The notes below the pieces were generated by a model. That model saw only the letters and a list, made by a program, of their open reading frames with translations, was not told the DNA's origin and made no database searches. DNA of 53,881 bases from positions 1 to 53,881 of the forward strand of contig JAFQJK010000065.1 in the NCBI GenBank assembly GCA_017415005.1, in the 5' to 3' direction. The position numbers and the translations under genes are program-made. Shown here piece by piece: positions 17,766-28,090 of the stretch. The stretch's first letter is position 1, and every line of letters begins with the position of its first letter. This DNA is from Rikenellaceae bacterium (GTDB lineage: Bacteria > Bacteroidota > Bacteroidia > Bacteroidales > Rikenellaceae).

Positions 17766-19106
17766 ATGAAGATCGTAATCTCGGGCGTGGGCGAGGTCGG
17801 AAGCCACCTCGCCAAGATGCTCAGCGGCAACTACCACGACATAACGGTGATCGACGACGACCCCAAGCGCCTCGAGGAGGTAATCAGCCTGGCCGACGTG
17901 ATCACCATCGAGGGTGACTGCACGACGTTCGCGACGCTCAAGAAAGCCGCGGTGCGCAAAGCCGACCTGTTCATCGCCGTACGTCCCGAGGAGAGCGTCA
18001 ACATCATCTCGGCCGTGCTGGCCAAGCAGCTCGGCGCCAAGAAGTCGATCGCCCGCATCGACAACAACGAGTACCTGGAGCCCAACAATAAGGAGATGTT
18101 CATCGAGATGGGCATCGACTACCTGTTCTACCCCGAGAAGGTCGCAGCCCGCGAGGTGATCAACCTGCTCGGGCACACGAGCACGACCGAGTATGTCGAT
18201 TTCTCGGGCGGCAAGCTCTCGCTGGTGGTCTTCAAGCTCGACTCCTCGTCGCCGCTGCTCGACAAGACGCTGCTCGAGATCACCAAGGACCGCGAGAACC
18301 TCCCCTACCGCACGGTGGCCATCTCGCGCGGCGGCGAGACGATCATTCCGCGCGGCAGCGACAAGTTCTACGAGAACGACACGATATATGTGATCACCAA
18401 CCAGGAATCGGTCCAGGACGTGATCGCCTTCTCGGGCAAGACCAATATCGACATCAACAACCTGATGATCCTCGGCGGCAGCCGCATCGGCGTGCGCATC
18501 GCCACAGAGCTCCAGAACGAGGTCAACGTAAAGCTGATCGACTATAACGCCGAGAAAGCGTACAAGCTGGCCGAGCAGCTCGACAAAACGCTCATCATCA
18601 GCGAGGACGGCCGCAACACCGACGCCATGCTCGAAGAGGGGCTCAACAACATGGACGCCTTCGTGGCGGTCACGGGCCGCTCGGAGACCAACATCCTCGC
18701 CGCAATGCTGGCCAAGCGCATGGGCGTCAAGAAGGTGATCGCCGAGGTCGAGAACCTCAACTACATCAACCTGGCCGAAAGCATCGGCATCGACACGATC
18801 ATCAACAAGAAGCTGATCACGGCGAGCAACATCTTCCGCTTTACGATGAGCACCGACGTGCAGGCCATCAAGTGCCTGACGGGCAGCGAGGCCGAGGTGC
18901 TCGAATTCATCGTCAAACCCAACTCGCCGGCCACCAAGCAGAAGATCAAGAACCTCGGATTCCCGCACGATGCGATCATCGGCGGCATCGTCCGCGGCGA
19001 CAAGATCTTCATCGCCACGGGCAATATGGAGATCAACGCCTACGACCGCGTAGTGGTCTTCGCGCTGCCCGACGCCATCTCGCGCATCGGCAAATATTTC
19101 AACTAA
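17766..19106 (+). CDS. trkA: Trk potassium-uptake regulator TrkA
   Basis: A 446-residue cytoplasmic protein with two RCK modules, each an NAD(H)-binding Rossmann domain plus a TrkA-C domain. The first has GVGEVGSHLAKML (7-19) and acidic VIDDD at the end of beta-2; the second begins at GGSRIGVRIATEL (about 238) with LIDYN. The duplicated length fits classical TrkA, which gates the K+ channel subunit TrkH in response to nucleotides. TrkH is not adjacent here, unlike in many relatives; an acyl-adenylating GH3 gene follows after 103 bases. Confidence 0.95.
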   Translation: MKIVISGVGEVGSHLAKMLSGNYHDITVIDDDPKRLEEVISLADVITIEGDCTTFATLKKAAVRKADLFIAVRPEESVNIISAVLAKQLGAKKSIARIDNNEYLEPNNKEMFIEMGIDYLFYPEKVAAREVINLLGHTSTTEYVDFSGGKLSLVVFKLDSSSPLLDKTLLEITKDRENLPYRTVAISRGGETIIPRGSDKFYENDTIYVITNQESVQDVIAFSGKTNIDINNLMILGGSRIGVRIATELQNEVNVKLIDYNAEKAYKLAEQLDKTLIISEDGRNTDAMLEEGLNNMDAFVAVTGRSETNILAAMLAKRMGVKKVIAEVENLNYINLAESIGIDTIINKKLITASNIFRFTMSTDVQAIKCLTGSEAEVLEFIVKPNSPATKQKIKNLGFPHDAIIGGIVRGDKIFIATGNMEINAYDRVVVFALPDAISRIGKYFN

Positions 19107-19209
19107 ACGCCATCCGACGCTCCGGCCCCCGCTCACAGTTCGTCCTGGCCAGCCCTACGCAGCGAAACACGATTCAATCAACCACGAACAGCCTCAAAAC
19201 CGCACCACG

Positions 19210-20733
19210 ATGTCCATCACCGCCCATCTCGTCAACCTCTTCTTCACACGCCGCCGCGAGGCGATCGACCGCTTCCGCCGGCACCCGGCCGAAGTGCAGC
19301 TCGCACAGCTCGGCCACCTGCTCGAAGAGGGCGCGCGCACGCGCATGGGCGACGAATGGGGGCTCGGGGACATCCGCACCATCGAGCAGTTCCAGGCACG
19401 GGTGCCCGTCACGGACTACGACCGGTACAGCGCCACGATCGACCGGGCGCGCCGCGGCGAGGCCGATATCCTATGGCCGGGCAGCGTGCGCTGGTTCGCC
19501 AAGTCGTCGGGCACGACCGGTGCCAAAAGCAAGTACATCCCCGTCACCGACGAGGGGCTCAAACGCTGCCATTTCCAGGGGCCGCGCGACGTGATCTGCC
19601 TGTTCGCCGACCTCTACCCCGACACACGGGTGTTCGAGGGCAAAACGCTCACGCTCGGGGGTAGCCGCCGCATCGAGCGCGAAGGCGAAACGGCCCTCAC
19701 GGGCGACCTGTCGGCCATCCTGATCGAGAACACGCCGCGCTGGGCCTCGCTCCGCCGCGTACCGAGCGTCGAGACGGCCCTCACGCCCGACTTCGAGCTC
19801 AAGGTGCGGCGCATCTGCGAGGAGACCGTCGCGCAGAACGTCGCCTCGTTCGCCGGGGTCCCGTCTTGGAACCTGGTGATGCTCAACAAGGTACTCGAAT
19901 ATACGGGCAAACAGAACCTGCTCGAGGTATGGCCCAATATGGAGCTCTTCATCCACGGCGGCATGAACTTCAAGCCCTACCGCGAGCAGTACCGGCGGCT
20001 AATCCCCTCGCCCGACATGAAGTACATGGAGACCTACAACGCCTCCGAAGGCTTCTTCGCCATTCAGGACGACCCCGCGGCCGACGATATGCTGCTGATG
20101 CTCGACTACGGGGTCTTCTACGAGTTCCTCCCCACCGACAGCCTCGGCAACCCCTCGAAGGCCGTACCGCTCGAGGACGTGCGCACGGGGGTTAACTACG
20201 CCATGATCATCAGCTCGGTCAACGGGCTGTGGCGCTACCTGATCGGCGATACGGTGACCTTCACCTCGCTCACGCCCTACAAGATCCGCATCACGGGCCG
20301 CACCAAGCTCTACATCAACGCCTTCGGCGAGGAGGTCATTATCGAGAACGCCGAGAGCGCCGTCCACGCCGCATGCGGGGCAACCGGCGCCGAGGTGGCC
20401 GAATACACGGCCGGCCCCGTCTATATGGGCGACCGCACGAAAGGCGCGCACGAGTGGATCGTCGAGTTCGCCCGGCCCCCCCGGGACACGGCACGTTTCG
20501 CCGACGAGCTCGACCGGGCGCTGCAACGCGTCAACTCGGACTACGAGGCCAAGCGCTTCAAGGACACGACGCTGATGCCGCCGCGCCTGACAGTCGTCCC
20601 GCCGGGCACCTTCCACCGCTGGATGGCCCGGCACGACAAGGTGGGCGGCCAGAACAAGGTCCCGCGCCTCTCGAACGACCGCACCTACCTCGACCAGCTC
20701 CATGCGCTGACCGACCCGGCCGGCAACCGATAG
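19210..20733 (+). CDS. GH3 auxin-responsive family acyl-adenylating enzyme
   Basis: 507 residues of the GH3 (plant Gretchen Hagen 3) acyl-acid-amido synthetase superfamily, unrelated to glycosidase GH3. Motifs are the P-loop-like SSGTTGAKSKYIPVT (about 99-113), YNASEGFFAIQ (about 276-286), the YLIGDTVTFTS block (about 340) and ITGRTKLYINAFGEEV (about 358-373). Family enzymes activate a carboxylic acid with ATP and join it to an amino acid or other amine. The bacterial substrate is unknown. Homologues are widespread in Bacteroidota. There is no obvious partner gene. Confidence 0.9.
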   Translation: MSITAHLVNLFFTRRREAIDRFRRHPAEVQLAQLGHLLEEGARTRMGDEWGLGDIRTIEQFQARVPVTDYDRYSATIDRARRGEADILWPGSVRWFAKSSGTTGAKSKYIPVTDEGLKRCHFQGPRDVICLFADLYPDTRVFEGKTLTLGGSRRIEREGETALTGDLSAILIENTPRWASLRRVPSVETALTPDFELKVRRICEETVAQNVASFAGVPSWNLVMLNKVLEYTGKQNLLEVWPNMELFIHGGMNFKPYREQYRRLIPSPDMKYMETYNASEGFFAIQDDPAADDMLLMLDYGVFYEFLPTDSLGNPSKAVPLEDVRTGVNYAMIISSVNGLWRYLIGDTVTFTSLTPYKIRITGRTKLYINAFGEEVIIENAESAVHAACGATGAEVAEYTAGPVYMGDRTKGAHEWIVEFARPPRDTARFADELDRALQRVNSDYEAKRFKDTTLMPPRLTVVPPGTFHRWMARHDKVGGQNKVPRLSNDRTYLDQLHALTDPAGNR

Positions 20734-21146
20734 CCCGGACACCGCACCTGTCGCCGGTCCTTACGACGGCGGCCAGAATATCGTATCAATCAGTATCATT
20801 TATTACACATTCAGAGCAATCCGGCTTTCCACACCGCGCACCCCGGGACATCCGCCCCGACGACTCCGGACTCCGGCGGGGCCGACTGCACGTGCACCCG
20901 CTTCATACCCGGATCTCCGGCCCCAACCCCGGGGCAGCCGCCCCGGTTCCGCCAGTCCGGACAGACACGGCAACAGACCGCCGCCGCTGCGCAGGACCCG
21001 AGCCCGGCCATACAGGCCGTCCCCGGGACCGCATTCCGACATCAACCGCCCCTATTGCACCCCGGGCTGCCGGCGCGAGGCTCCGGATGTCGAAAATATG
21101 TCGATAGAATTCCCGCGAAACGTTACTCCGAATCTATTATTATGTA
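20734..21146. other. GC-rich spacer before the division cluster
   Basis: No gene is supported here. The last 50 bases are AT-rich and hold the murE promoter. Short frames inside have no family resemblance. Confidence 0.5.
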
Positions 21147-21154
21147 TACTTTTG
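21147..21154 (+). promoter_or_regulatory. -7 element of the murE-ftsZ cluster
   Basis: TACTTTTG matches TAnnTTTG and lies 24 bases before the murE start, implying a very short leader. No clear -33 TTTG at the expected distance. Confidence 0.5.
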
Positions 21155-21177
21155 TACATTCCAAATAGTATATCCTC

Positions 21178-22626
21178 ATGTTAAGCGATCTGCTCCGCGG
21201 CGTGGACGTCGTATCATCCAAAGGTCCAGCGGATAAAGAGATAAATTCCATCGGTTTCGACTCGCGCACCGCGTGTCCCGGACAGCTCTACTTCGCCATC
21301 CCGGGCACCCGGTCGGACGGCCACGCCTACATCCCCGACGCGATCGCGCGGGGCGTCGTCGCCGTCGTGTGCGAGCATCTGCCCGGAGCGCCCGACCCGG
21401 CCGTGACCTACATCGAGGTCGCCGACTCGAACGTAGCGCTCGGGCGCATCGCCGCCAACTTCTACGGTAACCCGAGCCGCAAGCTGCGGCTCGTGGGCGT
21501 GACGGGCACCAACGGCAAGACCACGACCGCCACGCTGCTTTACGATACGTTCCGCATGCTCGGCTACAAGGCAGGGCTGATCTCGACGGTCACCTACCGC
21601 ATCGACAGCCGCGAAATGCCCTCGACGCACACCACGCCCGACGCCGTGCGGCTGAACGGGATGCTGGCCGAAATGGTCGAAGCCGGCTGCGAGTACTGCT
21701 TCATGGAGGTCAGCTCGCACAGTATCGTCCAGCGCCGCATCGAGGGGCTGCACTTCGCGGGCGGCATATTCACCAACATCACGCACGACCACCTCGACTA
21801 CCACAAGACCTTCGCCGAATACATCAAGGCCAAGAAACTGTTCTTCGACGGCCTGCCCGCCTCGGCATGGGCACTCGTGAACATCGACGACCGTAACGGC
21901 CGGGTCATGGTACAGAATACGAAAGCCGACATCCGGACCCTCTCGATGCTCTCGGCCGCCGACTTCAAATGCCGCATCGTCGAGATGCTCTTCGACGGCA
22001 TGCTGCTCAACCTGGACGGTACCGAAGTGTGGGTCGGCTTCCTCGGCCGCTTCAACGCCTACAACCTGCTCTCGGTCTATGCCGCCGCCACACTGCTCGG
22101 CGCCGACCGCACCGAACTGCTGACCGCAATGAGCCGCCTGCACCCCGTGAACGGCCGCTTCGAGTATATCCGGTCGGCAGAGGGGGTGACGGCCGTCATC
22201 GACTATGCCCACACGCCCGATGCACTGCAGAACGTGATCAACACGATCAACGAGATCCGGGAAGGGGGTCAGAAACTCTACGTCGTGGTGGGCTGCGGGG
22301 GCAACCGCGACCGCACCAAGCGCCCCGAGATGGCGCGGATCGCCGCCCGCGGAGGCGACCTGGCGATCCTCACCTCGGACAACCCGCGACTCGAGGAGCC
22401 CGAAGCGATCATCGGGGAGATGAAGGCGGGGCTCGAACAGGGCGACCGCTACCTGGCGATCACCGACCGCCGCGAGGCGATCCGCGCCGCCGCGATGATG
22501 GCTGCGCCGCACGACATCATCCTCGTGGCGGGCAAGGGGCACGAGACCTACCAGGACGTAGGCGGGATCAAGCACCACTTCGACGACAAGGAAGAGGTGC
22601 GGGCCGCGTTCGGCATCGACGGATAA
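21178..22626 (+). CDS. murE: UDP-MurNAc-L-Ala-D-Glu:meso-diaminopimelate ligase
   Basis: A 482-residue cytoplasmic Mur ligase that adds the third amino acid to the peptidoglycan stem. The ATP loop GTNGKTT begins at residue 110, and the DNPR motif (401-404) specifies meso-diaminopimelate rather than lysine. Other landmarks are VSSHSIVQRRIEG, THDHLDYHKTF and DYAHTPDAL. It opens the cell-wall cluster here; in many Bacteroidota mraZ, mraW, ftsL and ftsI lie directly upstream, but they are absent from this position. Confidence 0.97.
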   Translation: MLSDLLRGVDVVSSKGPADKEINSIGFDSRTACPGQLYFAIPGTRSDGHAYIPDAIARGVVAVVCEHLPGAPDPAVTYIEVADSNVALGRIAANFYGNPSRKLRLVGVTGTNGKTTTATLLYDTFRMLGYKAGLISTVTYRIDSREMPSTHTTPDAVRLNGMLAEMVEAGCEYCFMEVSSHSIVQRRIEGLHFAGGIFTNITHDHLDYHKTFAEYIKAKKLFFDGLPASAWALVNIDDRNGRVMVQNTKADIRTLSMLSAADFKCRIVEMLFDGMLLNLDGTEVWVGFLGRFNAYNLLSVYAAATLLGADRTELLTAMSRLHPVNGRFEYIRSAEGVTAVIDYAHTPDALQNVINTINEIREGGQKLYVVVGCGGNRDRTKRPEMARIAARGGDLAILTSDNPRLEEPEAIIGEMKAGLEQGDRYLAITDRREAIRAAAMMAAPHDIILVAGKGHETYQDVGGIKHHFDDKEEVRAAFGIDG

Positions 22627-22766
22627 AACGACCGGCCCGGGGCCCGGACACCCGGGCGGCCCCGGCCTGCAACCGGCCCGCCCGGCGACAACGACGGGCA
22701 ACAACGGGTAATGCACCCAACAGAACGAACGACAGACTAAACAGACCTTAAGAATACCACGACGCA

Positions 22767-24014
22767 ATGTTCTACCACCTGATCAAATACCTTTCGACCC
22801 ATTTCGATATCCCGGGCGTCGGGATGTTCCTCTCGACCTCGTTCCGCGCCGCGGCAGCCATTATCCTGGCGCTGCTGATCGGCATGGTCTTCGGCCGCAA
22901 GGTCATCAACCTGCTCCAGCGCCGCCAGATCGGCGAGGATATCCGCAACCTCGGCCTCGAAGGGCAGCTCCAGAAAAAGGGGACGCCCACAATGGGCGGC
23001 CTCATCATCCTCGGCTCGATCCTCATCCCGATCCTGCTGCTGGGCGACCTGACGAACATATACGTGATCCTGATGATCGTCTCGACCGTATGGCTCGGGG
23101 TGATCGGTTTCCTCGACGACTACATCAAGGTGTTCCGCAAAAACAAAGAAGGGCTCAAGGGCCGCTTCAAGGTCGTGGGACAGGTGGGCCTCGGTATCAT
23201 CGTCGGCACGACGATGTGGGCCTCGCAGGAGATCGTCGTCAAAGAGAAGGTCGACACGCGCCGCGAAAGCGTCGAGATCGAGTACGTACTGACGCAGGGC
23301 TCGCCCAGCTCGGTCTATCTCGGCGAGCCGCTCAAGACCACCAAGACGACCATCCCGTTCGTCAAGAACAACGAATTCGACTACCACTGGCTGATCCCCG
23401 GTGACTCGCGCGGGGCCGACATCGCCGCGTGGCTGCTCTACATCCTGGCCGCCATCTTCATCGTCACGGCCGTTTCGAACGGGGCCAACCTCACCGACGG
23501 CCTCGACGGACTGGCCACCGGCGTCTCGGCCACGATCGTCGTCGTGCTCGGTATCCTGGCCTACCTCTCGGGACACGTCATCTACGCCGACTACCTCAAC
23601 ATCATGTATATCCCGCAGAGCGGCGAGCTGATGGTCTACGCCGCGGCGTTCGTCGGGGCGCTGCTCGGGTTCCTGTGGTACAACTGTTTCCCGGCACAGG
23701 TCTTCATGGGCGACACGGGAAGCCTGGCGATCGGCGGCATCATCGGCGTCTTCGCCCTGCTGATCCGCAAGGAGCTGCTGCTGCCGATCCTCTGCGGTAT
23801 CTTCCTCGTCGAGAGCATCTCGACGATGATCCAGGTAAGCTACTTCAAGTATACGAAAAAGAAATACGGCGAGGGGCGGCGCTACTTCCTGATGGCACCG
23901 CTGCACCACCATTACCAGAAAAAAGGATATTTCGAATCGAAGATCGTGGTCCGCTTCTGGATCGTCCAGCTGCTGCTGGCGGCCGTCACGCTGGTCACGC
24001 TTAAAATACGCTAA
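22767..24014 (+). CDS. mraY: Phospho-MurNAc-pentapeptide transferase, lipid I synthesis
   Basis: A 415-residue inner-membrane enzyme that moves phospho-MurNAc-pentapeptide to undecaprenyl phosphate. It shows [11 protein letters not shown] near residue 71, catalytic Asp117-Asp118 in [21 protein letters not shown] and the cytoplasmic APLHHHY near the C-terminus. It is longer than E. coli MraY (360) because of an extra loop (about residues 158-212, from [11 protein letters not shown] to DYHWLIPG), a feature I associate with Bacteroidota MraY. Start is 140 bases after murE. Confidence 0.96.
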   Translation: MFYHLIKYLSTHFDIPGVGMFLSTSFRAAAAIILALLIGMVFGRKVINLLQRRQIGEDIRNLGLEGQLQKKGTPTMGGLIILGSILIPILLLGDLTNIYVILMIVSTVWLGVIGFLDDYIKVFRKNKEGLKGRFKVVGQVGLGIIVGTTMWASQEIVVKEKVDTRRESVEIEYVLTQGSPSSVYLGEPLKTTKTTIPFVKNNEFDYHWLIPGDSRGADIAAWLLYILAAIFIVTAVSNGANLTDGLDGLATGVSATIVVVLGILAYLSGHVIYADYLNIMYIPQSGELMVYAAAFVGALLGFLWYNCFPAQVFMGDTGSLAIGGIIGVFALLIRKELLLPILCGIFLVESISTMIQVSYFKYTKKKYGEGRRYFLMAPLHHHYQKKGYFESKIVVRFWIVQLLLAAVTLVTLKIR

Positions 24015-24019
24015 ACACG

Positions 24020-25372
24020 ATGAAACGACTGGTCATACTGGGCGGCGGCGAGAGCGGGTTCGGCTCGGCCGTACTGGGAATGAAAACGGGCTACGACGTT
24101 TTCCTCTCGGACAAAGGCCCGATCGCCGACAAATACAAGCGGCGGCTCGCCGAGTGGAACGTCCCCTACGAGGAGAACGGGCACACCGAAGAGCTGATCC
24201 TCAATGCCGACGAGGTGGTCAAAAGTCCCGGCATTCCGGATAAGGCGCCGATCGTCCGCGCGCTGCGCGAGCGGGGCATTCCGGTGATCTCGGAGATCGA
24301 GCTCGCCGGGCGCTTCACCCGCGCCCGGACGATCTGCATCACCGGATCGAACGGCAAGACGACGACCACGACGCTGACCTATAAAATGTTGAAAGAGGCG
24401 GGATTCAATGTCGGATTGGCCGGCAATATCGGCGAGAGCTTCGCCTATGCCGTGGCGACCAAGGATTACGACTGGTACGTGATCGAGCTGAGCAGCTTCC
24501 AGCTCGACGGCATGTACCGTTTCAGGGCCGACATCGCCGTGCTGATGAACATCACGCCCGACCATCTCGACCGATACGACTACAAGATGCAGAACTACGT
24601 CGACAGCAAGTTCCGCATCCTGCAGAACCAGACGCCGGCCGACCGCTTCATCTACTGCGCCGACGACCCGGTGACCGCGGAGAACCTGCCCCGGCACGCG
24701 GTGGAGGCCGTGCGCCTGCCGTTCAGCGTACGCTCCGCCGAGGCGCCCGGCGCCTGCCTCGAAGGCGGGCGTATCGTGGCGAGCGACGGGCACCAACGCC
24801 TCGCGATCGACACCTCACGCCTTCGGGTCAAAGGTATCCACAATACGTATAACGTGATGGCCGCATCGCTGGCCGCTATGGCGGCAGGCGTCGACGTCCG
24901 CGGCATCACAGCCTCGGCGGAGAGCTTCACCGGTGTCGAGCACCGCCTCGAACCGGCAGGCACGGTCGGCGGCGCGGCATACATCAACGACTCGAAGGCG
25001 ACCAACGTCGACTCGGTCTGGTATGCGCTCGAGAGCATGACGCGTCCCGTGGTCTGGATCGCGGGCGGCACGGACAAAGGCAATGACTACGCCCCGCTCA
25101 TCGACTTCGCGCGCCGCAAGGTCAAGGCGCTCGTCTGCATGGGCCTCGACAACAGCAAGCTCGTCGAGGCGTTCACCGGCGTGGTGCCTGCCGTGTACAG
25201 CACCGCGTCGCTCGACGAGGCGATGGCCCGCGCCGCCTCGGCGGCGGCGCCCGGCGATGTGGTCCTGCTCTCGCCGGCCTGCGCGAGCTTCGACCTTTTC
25301 AAGAACTACGAGGACCGCGGCGAACAGTTCAAGGCCAAGGTAAAAGAGATGCAGCGAGAGGCAGGCGCCTGA
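24020..25372 (+). CDS. murD: UDP-MurNAc-L-alanine:D-glutamate ligase
   Basis: 450 residues, cytoplasmic. It adds D-glutamate to UDP-MurNAc-L-alanine. The N-terminal Rossmann part starts LVILGGGESGFGSAVLG; the ATP loop is GSNGKTTTTT (109-118); later come MNITPDHLDRYDY, GVEHRLEP, NDSKATNVDS and LLSPACASFDLFKNYEDRG, all diagnostic for MurD. Begins 5 bases after mraY, so translation may be coupled. Confidence 0.97.
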   Translation: MKRLVILGGGESGFGSAVLGMKTGYDVFLSDKGPIADKYKRRLAEWNVPYEENGHTEELILNADEVVKSPGIPDKAPIVRALRERGIPVISEIELAGRFTRARTICITGSNGKTTTTTLTYKMLKEAGFNVGLAGNIGESFAYAVATKDYDWYVIELSSFQLDGMYRFRADIAVLMNITPDHLDRYDYKMQNYVDSKFRILQNQTPADRFIYCADDPVTAENLPRHAVEAVRLPFSVRSAEAPGACLEGGRIVASDGHQRLAIDTSRLRVKGIHNTYNVMAASLAAMAAGVDVRGITASAESFTGVEHRLEPAGTVGGAAYINDSKATNVDSVWYALESMTRPVVWIAGGTDKGNDYAPLIDFARRKVKALVCMGLDNSKLVEAFTGVVPAVYSTASLDEAMARAASAAAPGDVVLLSPACASFDLFKNYEDRGEQFKAKVKEMQREAGA

Positions 25373-25495
25373 GCGGAAACCGGTACCGCGCAAGGCCCAC
25401 TTGTCCACGCGGAGGCCCCGCCGCCGAGCTTCCGGAGGACAAACCCGACACAGACTTAACCCGGCACCGAAACGCCGGCCCATAAATAAAACACA

Positions 25496-26785
25496 ATGGA
25501 ACAGACCGTAGAGGAACAAGCGCCGCCCCGCACCAAACGCCCGCTCGCCGAGCGCCTTTTCGGCGGCGACCGGGCGCTGTGGATCATCATCGCCACGCTG
25601 GCTGTGGTGTCGATCCTCGTGGTCTACTCGTCGACCGCGTCGATGGCCTACCGCAAGGCAGGCGGAGACACGACGCACTACGTGATGAATCAGATCAAGT
25701 TCATCCTGATGGGTTTCGCCGTGGTGTTCGTCACCCATCGGATCAACTACCAGGTCTACGCCCGTTTCGCCAAGCTGGGCTTCATCGTCGCGCTCGGGTT
25801 CATGGCCCTTACATTCTTTATCGGTGTAAACCTCAACGACGCCTCGCGATGGATCCGCATTCCGATCGTGGGCCTCACGTTCCAGCCCTCGGACTTCCTC
25901 AAAGTGACGCTCGTGATGGTGCTCGCCCAACAACTGGCCAAACGCCAGAGCGTGATCGACCGCATCCCGATCCTGCCCTCGTTCATCCCTTCGGACTGGA
26001 GCAGCAAGCGCAACAAGAACGTCGACATCTTCATGCACACGACCCTTCCGCTGTTGCTGCCCGTCGTACTGGCCTGCGGCGCGATCTTCTTCTCGAACTT
26101 CTCGACGGCGGCCATCACGTTCGGCACCTGCTGGATCATGTTGCTGATCGGACGCGTACGGATGCGCGAGCTCGTGCGCCTGCTGGTGGTCATCATCGTG
26201 CCGATGGTCTTCGTGCTCGGGGTCATGGCCGCGGCCGGCGTCGGACGTGCCCAGACATGGGTCAACCGCATCAAGGACTTCGCCGGTACCGAGCAGGTCG
26301 ACGGCAAGTCGGACGACAACCTCCAGGTCGAGCAGGCCAAGATCGCCATCGCCACGGGCGGCCTGTTCGGCAAGGGGCCGGGCAACAGTACGCAGCGGGC
26401 CAACCTGCCGCACTCGTACTCGGACTTCGCCTATGCCTTCATCACCGAGGAGTACGGCGTGGTCGGCGCTGCCGTTATCCTCGTCCTCTACCTCTGGATC
26501 TTCTTCCGCGCGATCCTGATCTTCCAGAAGTGCGGAACGGCGTTCCCGAGCTTCCTCGTACTGGGGCTGAGCCTGATGATCACGATGCAGGCCCTATGCA
26601 ACATGCTGGTCTCGGTCCACCTCTTTCCGGTGACGGGGCAGGCGCAGCCGCTGATCAGCCTCGGCGGCTCGTCGCTGCTGTTCACCTCGCTGGCCCTCGG
26701 CATGATCCTCGGCGTCAGCCGCCAGGTACAGGAACAGACGCTCGACAAGCCCAAGGGCGAGTCGCTGCTCGAATCGAACAAGTAA
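25496..26785 (+). CDS. ftsW: Septal peptidoglycan polymerase FtsW
   Basis: A 429-residue polytopic SEDS protein that polymerises lipid II at the septum together with its class B PBP. About ten transmembrane helices are visible from residue 25 on. Family marks are SWIRIP-like DASRWIRIPIVGLTFQPSDFLK, then GKGPGNSTQRANLPHSYSDFAYAFITEEYG and the C-terminal GQAQPLISLGGSSLLFTSLALGMILGVSR. Placement between murD and murG makes FtsW more likely than RodA. The partner PBP (ftsI) is not in this window. Confidence 0.95.
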   Translation: MEQTVEEQAPPRTKRPLAERLFGGDRALWIIIATLAVVSILVVYSSTASMAYRKAGGDTTHYVMNQIKFILMGFAVVFVTHRINYQVYARFAKLGFIVALGFMALTFFIGVNLNDASRWIRIPIVGLTFQPSDFLKVTLVMVLAQQLAKRQSVIDRIPILPSFIPSDWSSKRNKNVDIFMHTTLPLLLPVVLACGAIFFSNFSTAAITFGTCWIMLLIGRVRMRELVRLLVVIIVPMVFVLGVMAAAGVGRAQTWVNRIKDFAGTEQVDGKSDDNLQVEQAKIAIATGGLFGKGPGNSTQRANLPHSYSDFAYAFITEEYGVVGAAVILVLYLWIFFRAILIFQKCGTAFPSFLVLGLSLMITMQALCNMLVSVHLFPVTGQAQPLISLGGSSLLFTSLALGMILGVSRQVQEQTLDKPKGESLLESNK

Positions 26786-26974
26786 ATACGAACATACCCG
26801 GCCGCGCCGCTTCCCCGGAAGGGCTGCCGCAGGAACAGAACGATAAAAACGATATTAACAACGGCATACACGCCCGGAACCCGTCGGACTCCGATCGGCA
26901 GACAGGCCGGTCACAGGAAATAACGCAAGACGGGCAACCGGATCAACGAACGTCAAACTTAACTACGATCCGTC

Positions 26975-28090
26975 ATGGACAACACGTATAAGATCATACT
27001 GAGCGGCGGGGGCACCGGCGGTCACATCTACCCGGCCGTCGCGGTGGCCGAGGCGCTGCAACGCCTGCTGGGCGACCGGGCCGAGCTGCTGTTCGTCGGC
27101 GCCGAGGGCAAGATGGAGATGGAGAAGGTCCCCGCGCTGGGCTACCGCATCGTCGGTCTGCCGGTAGCGGGTCTCCAGCGCCGCCTCACGGCCAGCAACC
27201 TGCTGCTGCCGTTCAAAGTGGCCAAAAGCATCGGCCGGGCCCGGCGGGTGATCCGTGAGTTCGGAGCCGACATCGTCGTCGGCTTCGGGGGCTACGCAAG
27301 CGCCCCGGTCCTGTGGAGCGCGCAGCGCATGGGTATCCCGACACTGATCCAAGAGCAGAACTCGTACGCCGGCGTCACGAACAAGATCCTCGCCGCACGC
27401 GCCGACCGGATCTGTACGGCCTACGAGGGTATGGAGCGCTTCTTCCCGGCCCCGAAGATCCTGCTCACGGGCAACCCGCTTCGCGGCCGCTTCAGCGCCG
27501 AAGGCATCGACCGTACGGAGGCCGCGGCCCATTTCGGGCTCGACCCGGCAAAGCCGATCCTGCTCGTGGTCGGCGGCAGCCTCGGCACACGTACGCTCAA
27601 CAACATGATGAAGGCCTGGGTAGATCGCCTCACGGCCGAGGGACGCGTACAGGTGATCTGGCAGACCGGTAAATTCTATGAGCGGGAGATGACCGAATAC
27701 ATGGCCTCGCGCAGCAGCGCGGGGATCTGGCGCGGCGCCTTCATCGACCGCATGGACCTGGCCTACGCCGCGGCCGACGCGGTCATTTCGCGTTCGGGCG
27801 CAGGCACTGTCTCGGAGCTCTGCCTCGTGGGTAAACCGGTGATCTTCGTCCCGTCGCCCAACGTCGCCGAAGACCACCAGACCAAGAACGCCCGGGCCCT
27901 GTCGGACAAAGGCGCGGCGATGCTGATCGCCGACGACCGGGCCGCGGACGAAGTGATCCCCGCCGCAATGGACCTGCTCGGCGACGAGGCACGCCGTACC
28001 GGGATGGCCCGCAACATCCGCTCGCTCGGGATCGGTGACTCGGCCGACCGCGTGGCCGCGGAAATCATCAAACTGATCGAACGCAAATGA
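26975..28090 (+). CDS. murG: UDP-GlcNAc transferase forming lipid II
   Basis: A 371-residue GT28 glycosyltransferase at the inner face of the membrane that adds GlcNAc to lipid I. The N-terminal glycine loop GGGTGGH is at 11-17; further on are EQNSYAGVTNKILA, the VVGGSLGTRTLN loop starting the C-terminal domain, and RSGAGTVSELCLVGKPVIFVPSPNVAEDHQTKNA for UDP-GlcNAc binding. Its stop overlaps the murC start in ATGA, indicating translational coupling. A 189-base gap separates it from ftsW with no visible signal. Confidence 0.97.
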   Translation: MDNTYKIILSGGGTGGHIYPAVAVAEALQRLLGDRAELLFVGAEGKMEMEKVPALGYRIVGLPVAGLQRRLTASNLLLPFKVAKSIGRARRVIREFGADIVVGFGGYASAPVLWSAQRMGIPTLIQEQNSYAGVTNKILAARADRICTAYEGMERFFPAPKILLTGNPLRGRFSAEGIDRTEAAAHFGLDPAKPILLVVGGSLGTRTLNNMMKAWVDRLTAEGRVQVIWQTGKFYEREMTEYMASRSSAGIWRGAFIDRMDLAYAAADAVISRSGAGTVSELCLVGKPVIFVPSPNVAEDHQTKNARALSDKGAAMLIADDRAADEVIPAAMDLLGDEARRTGMARNIRSLGIGDSADRVAAEIIKLIERK

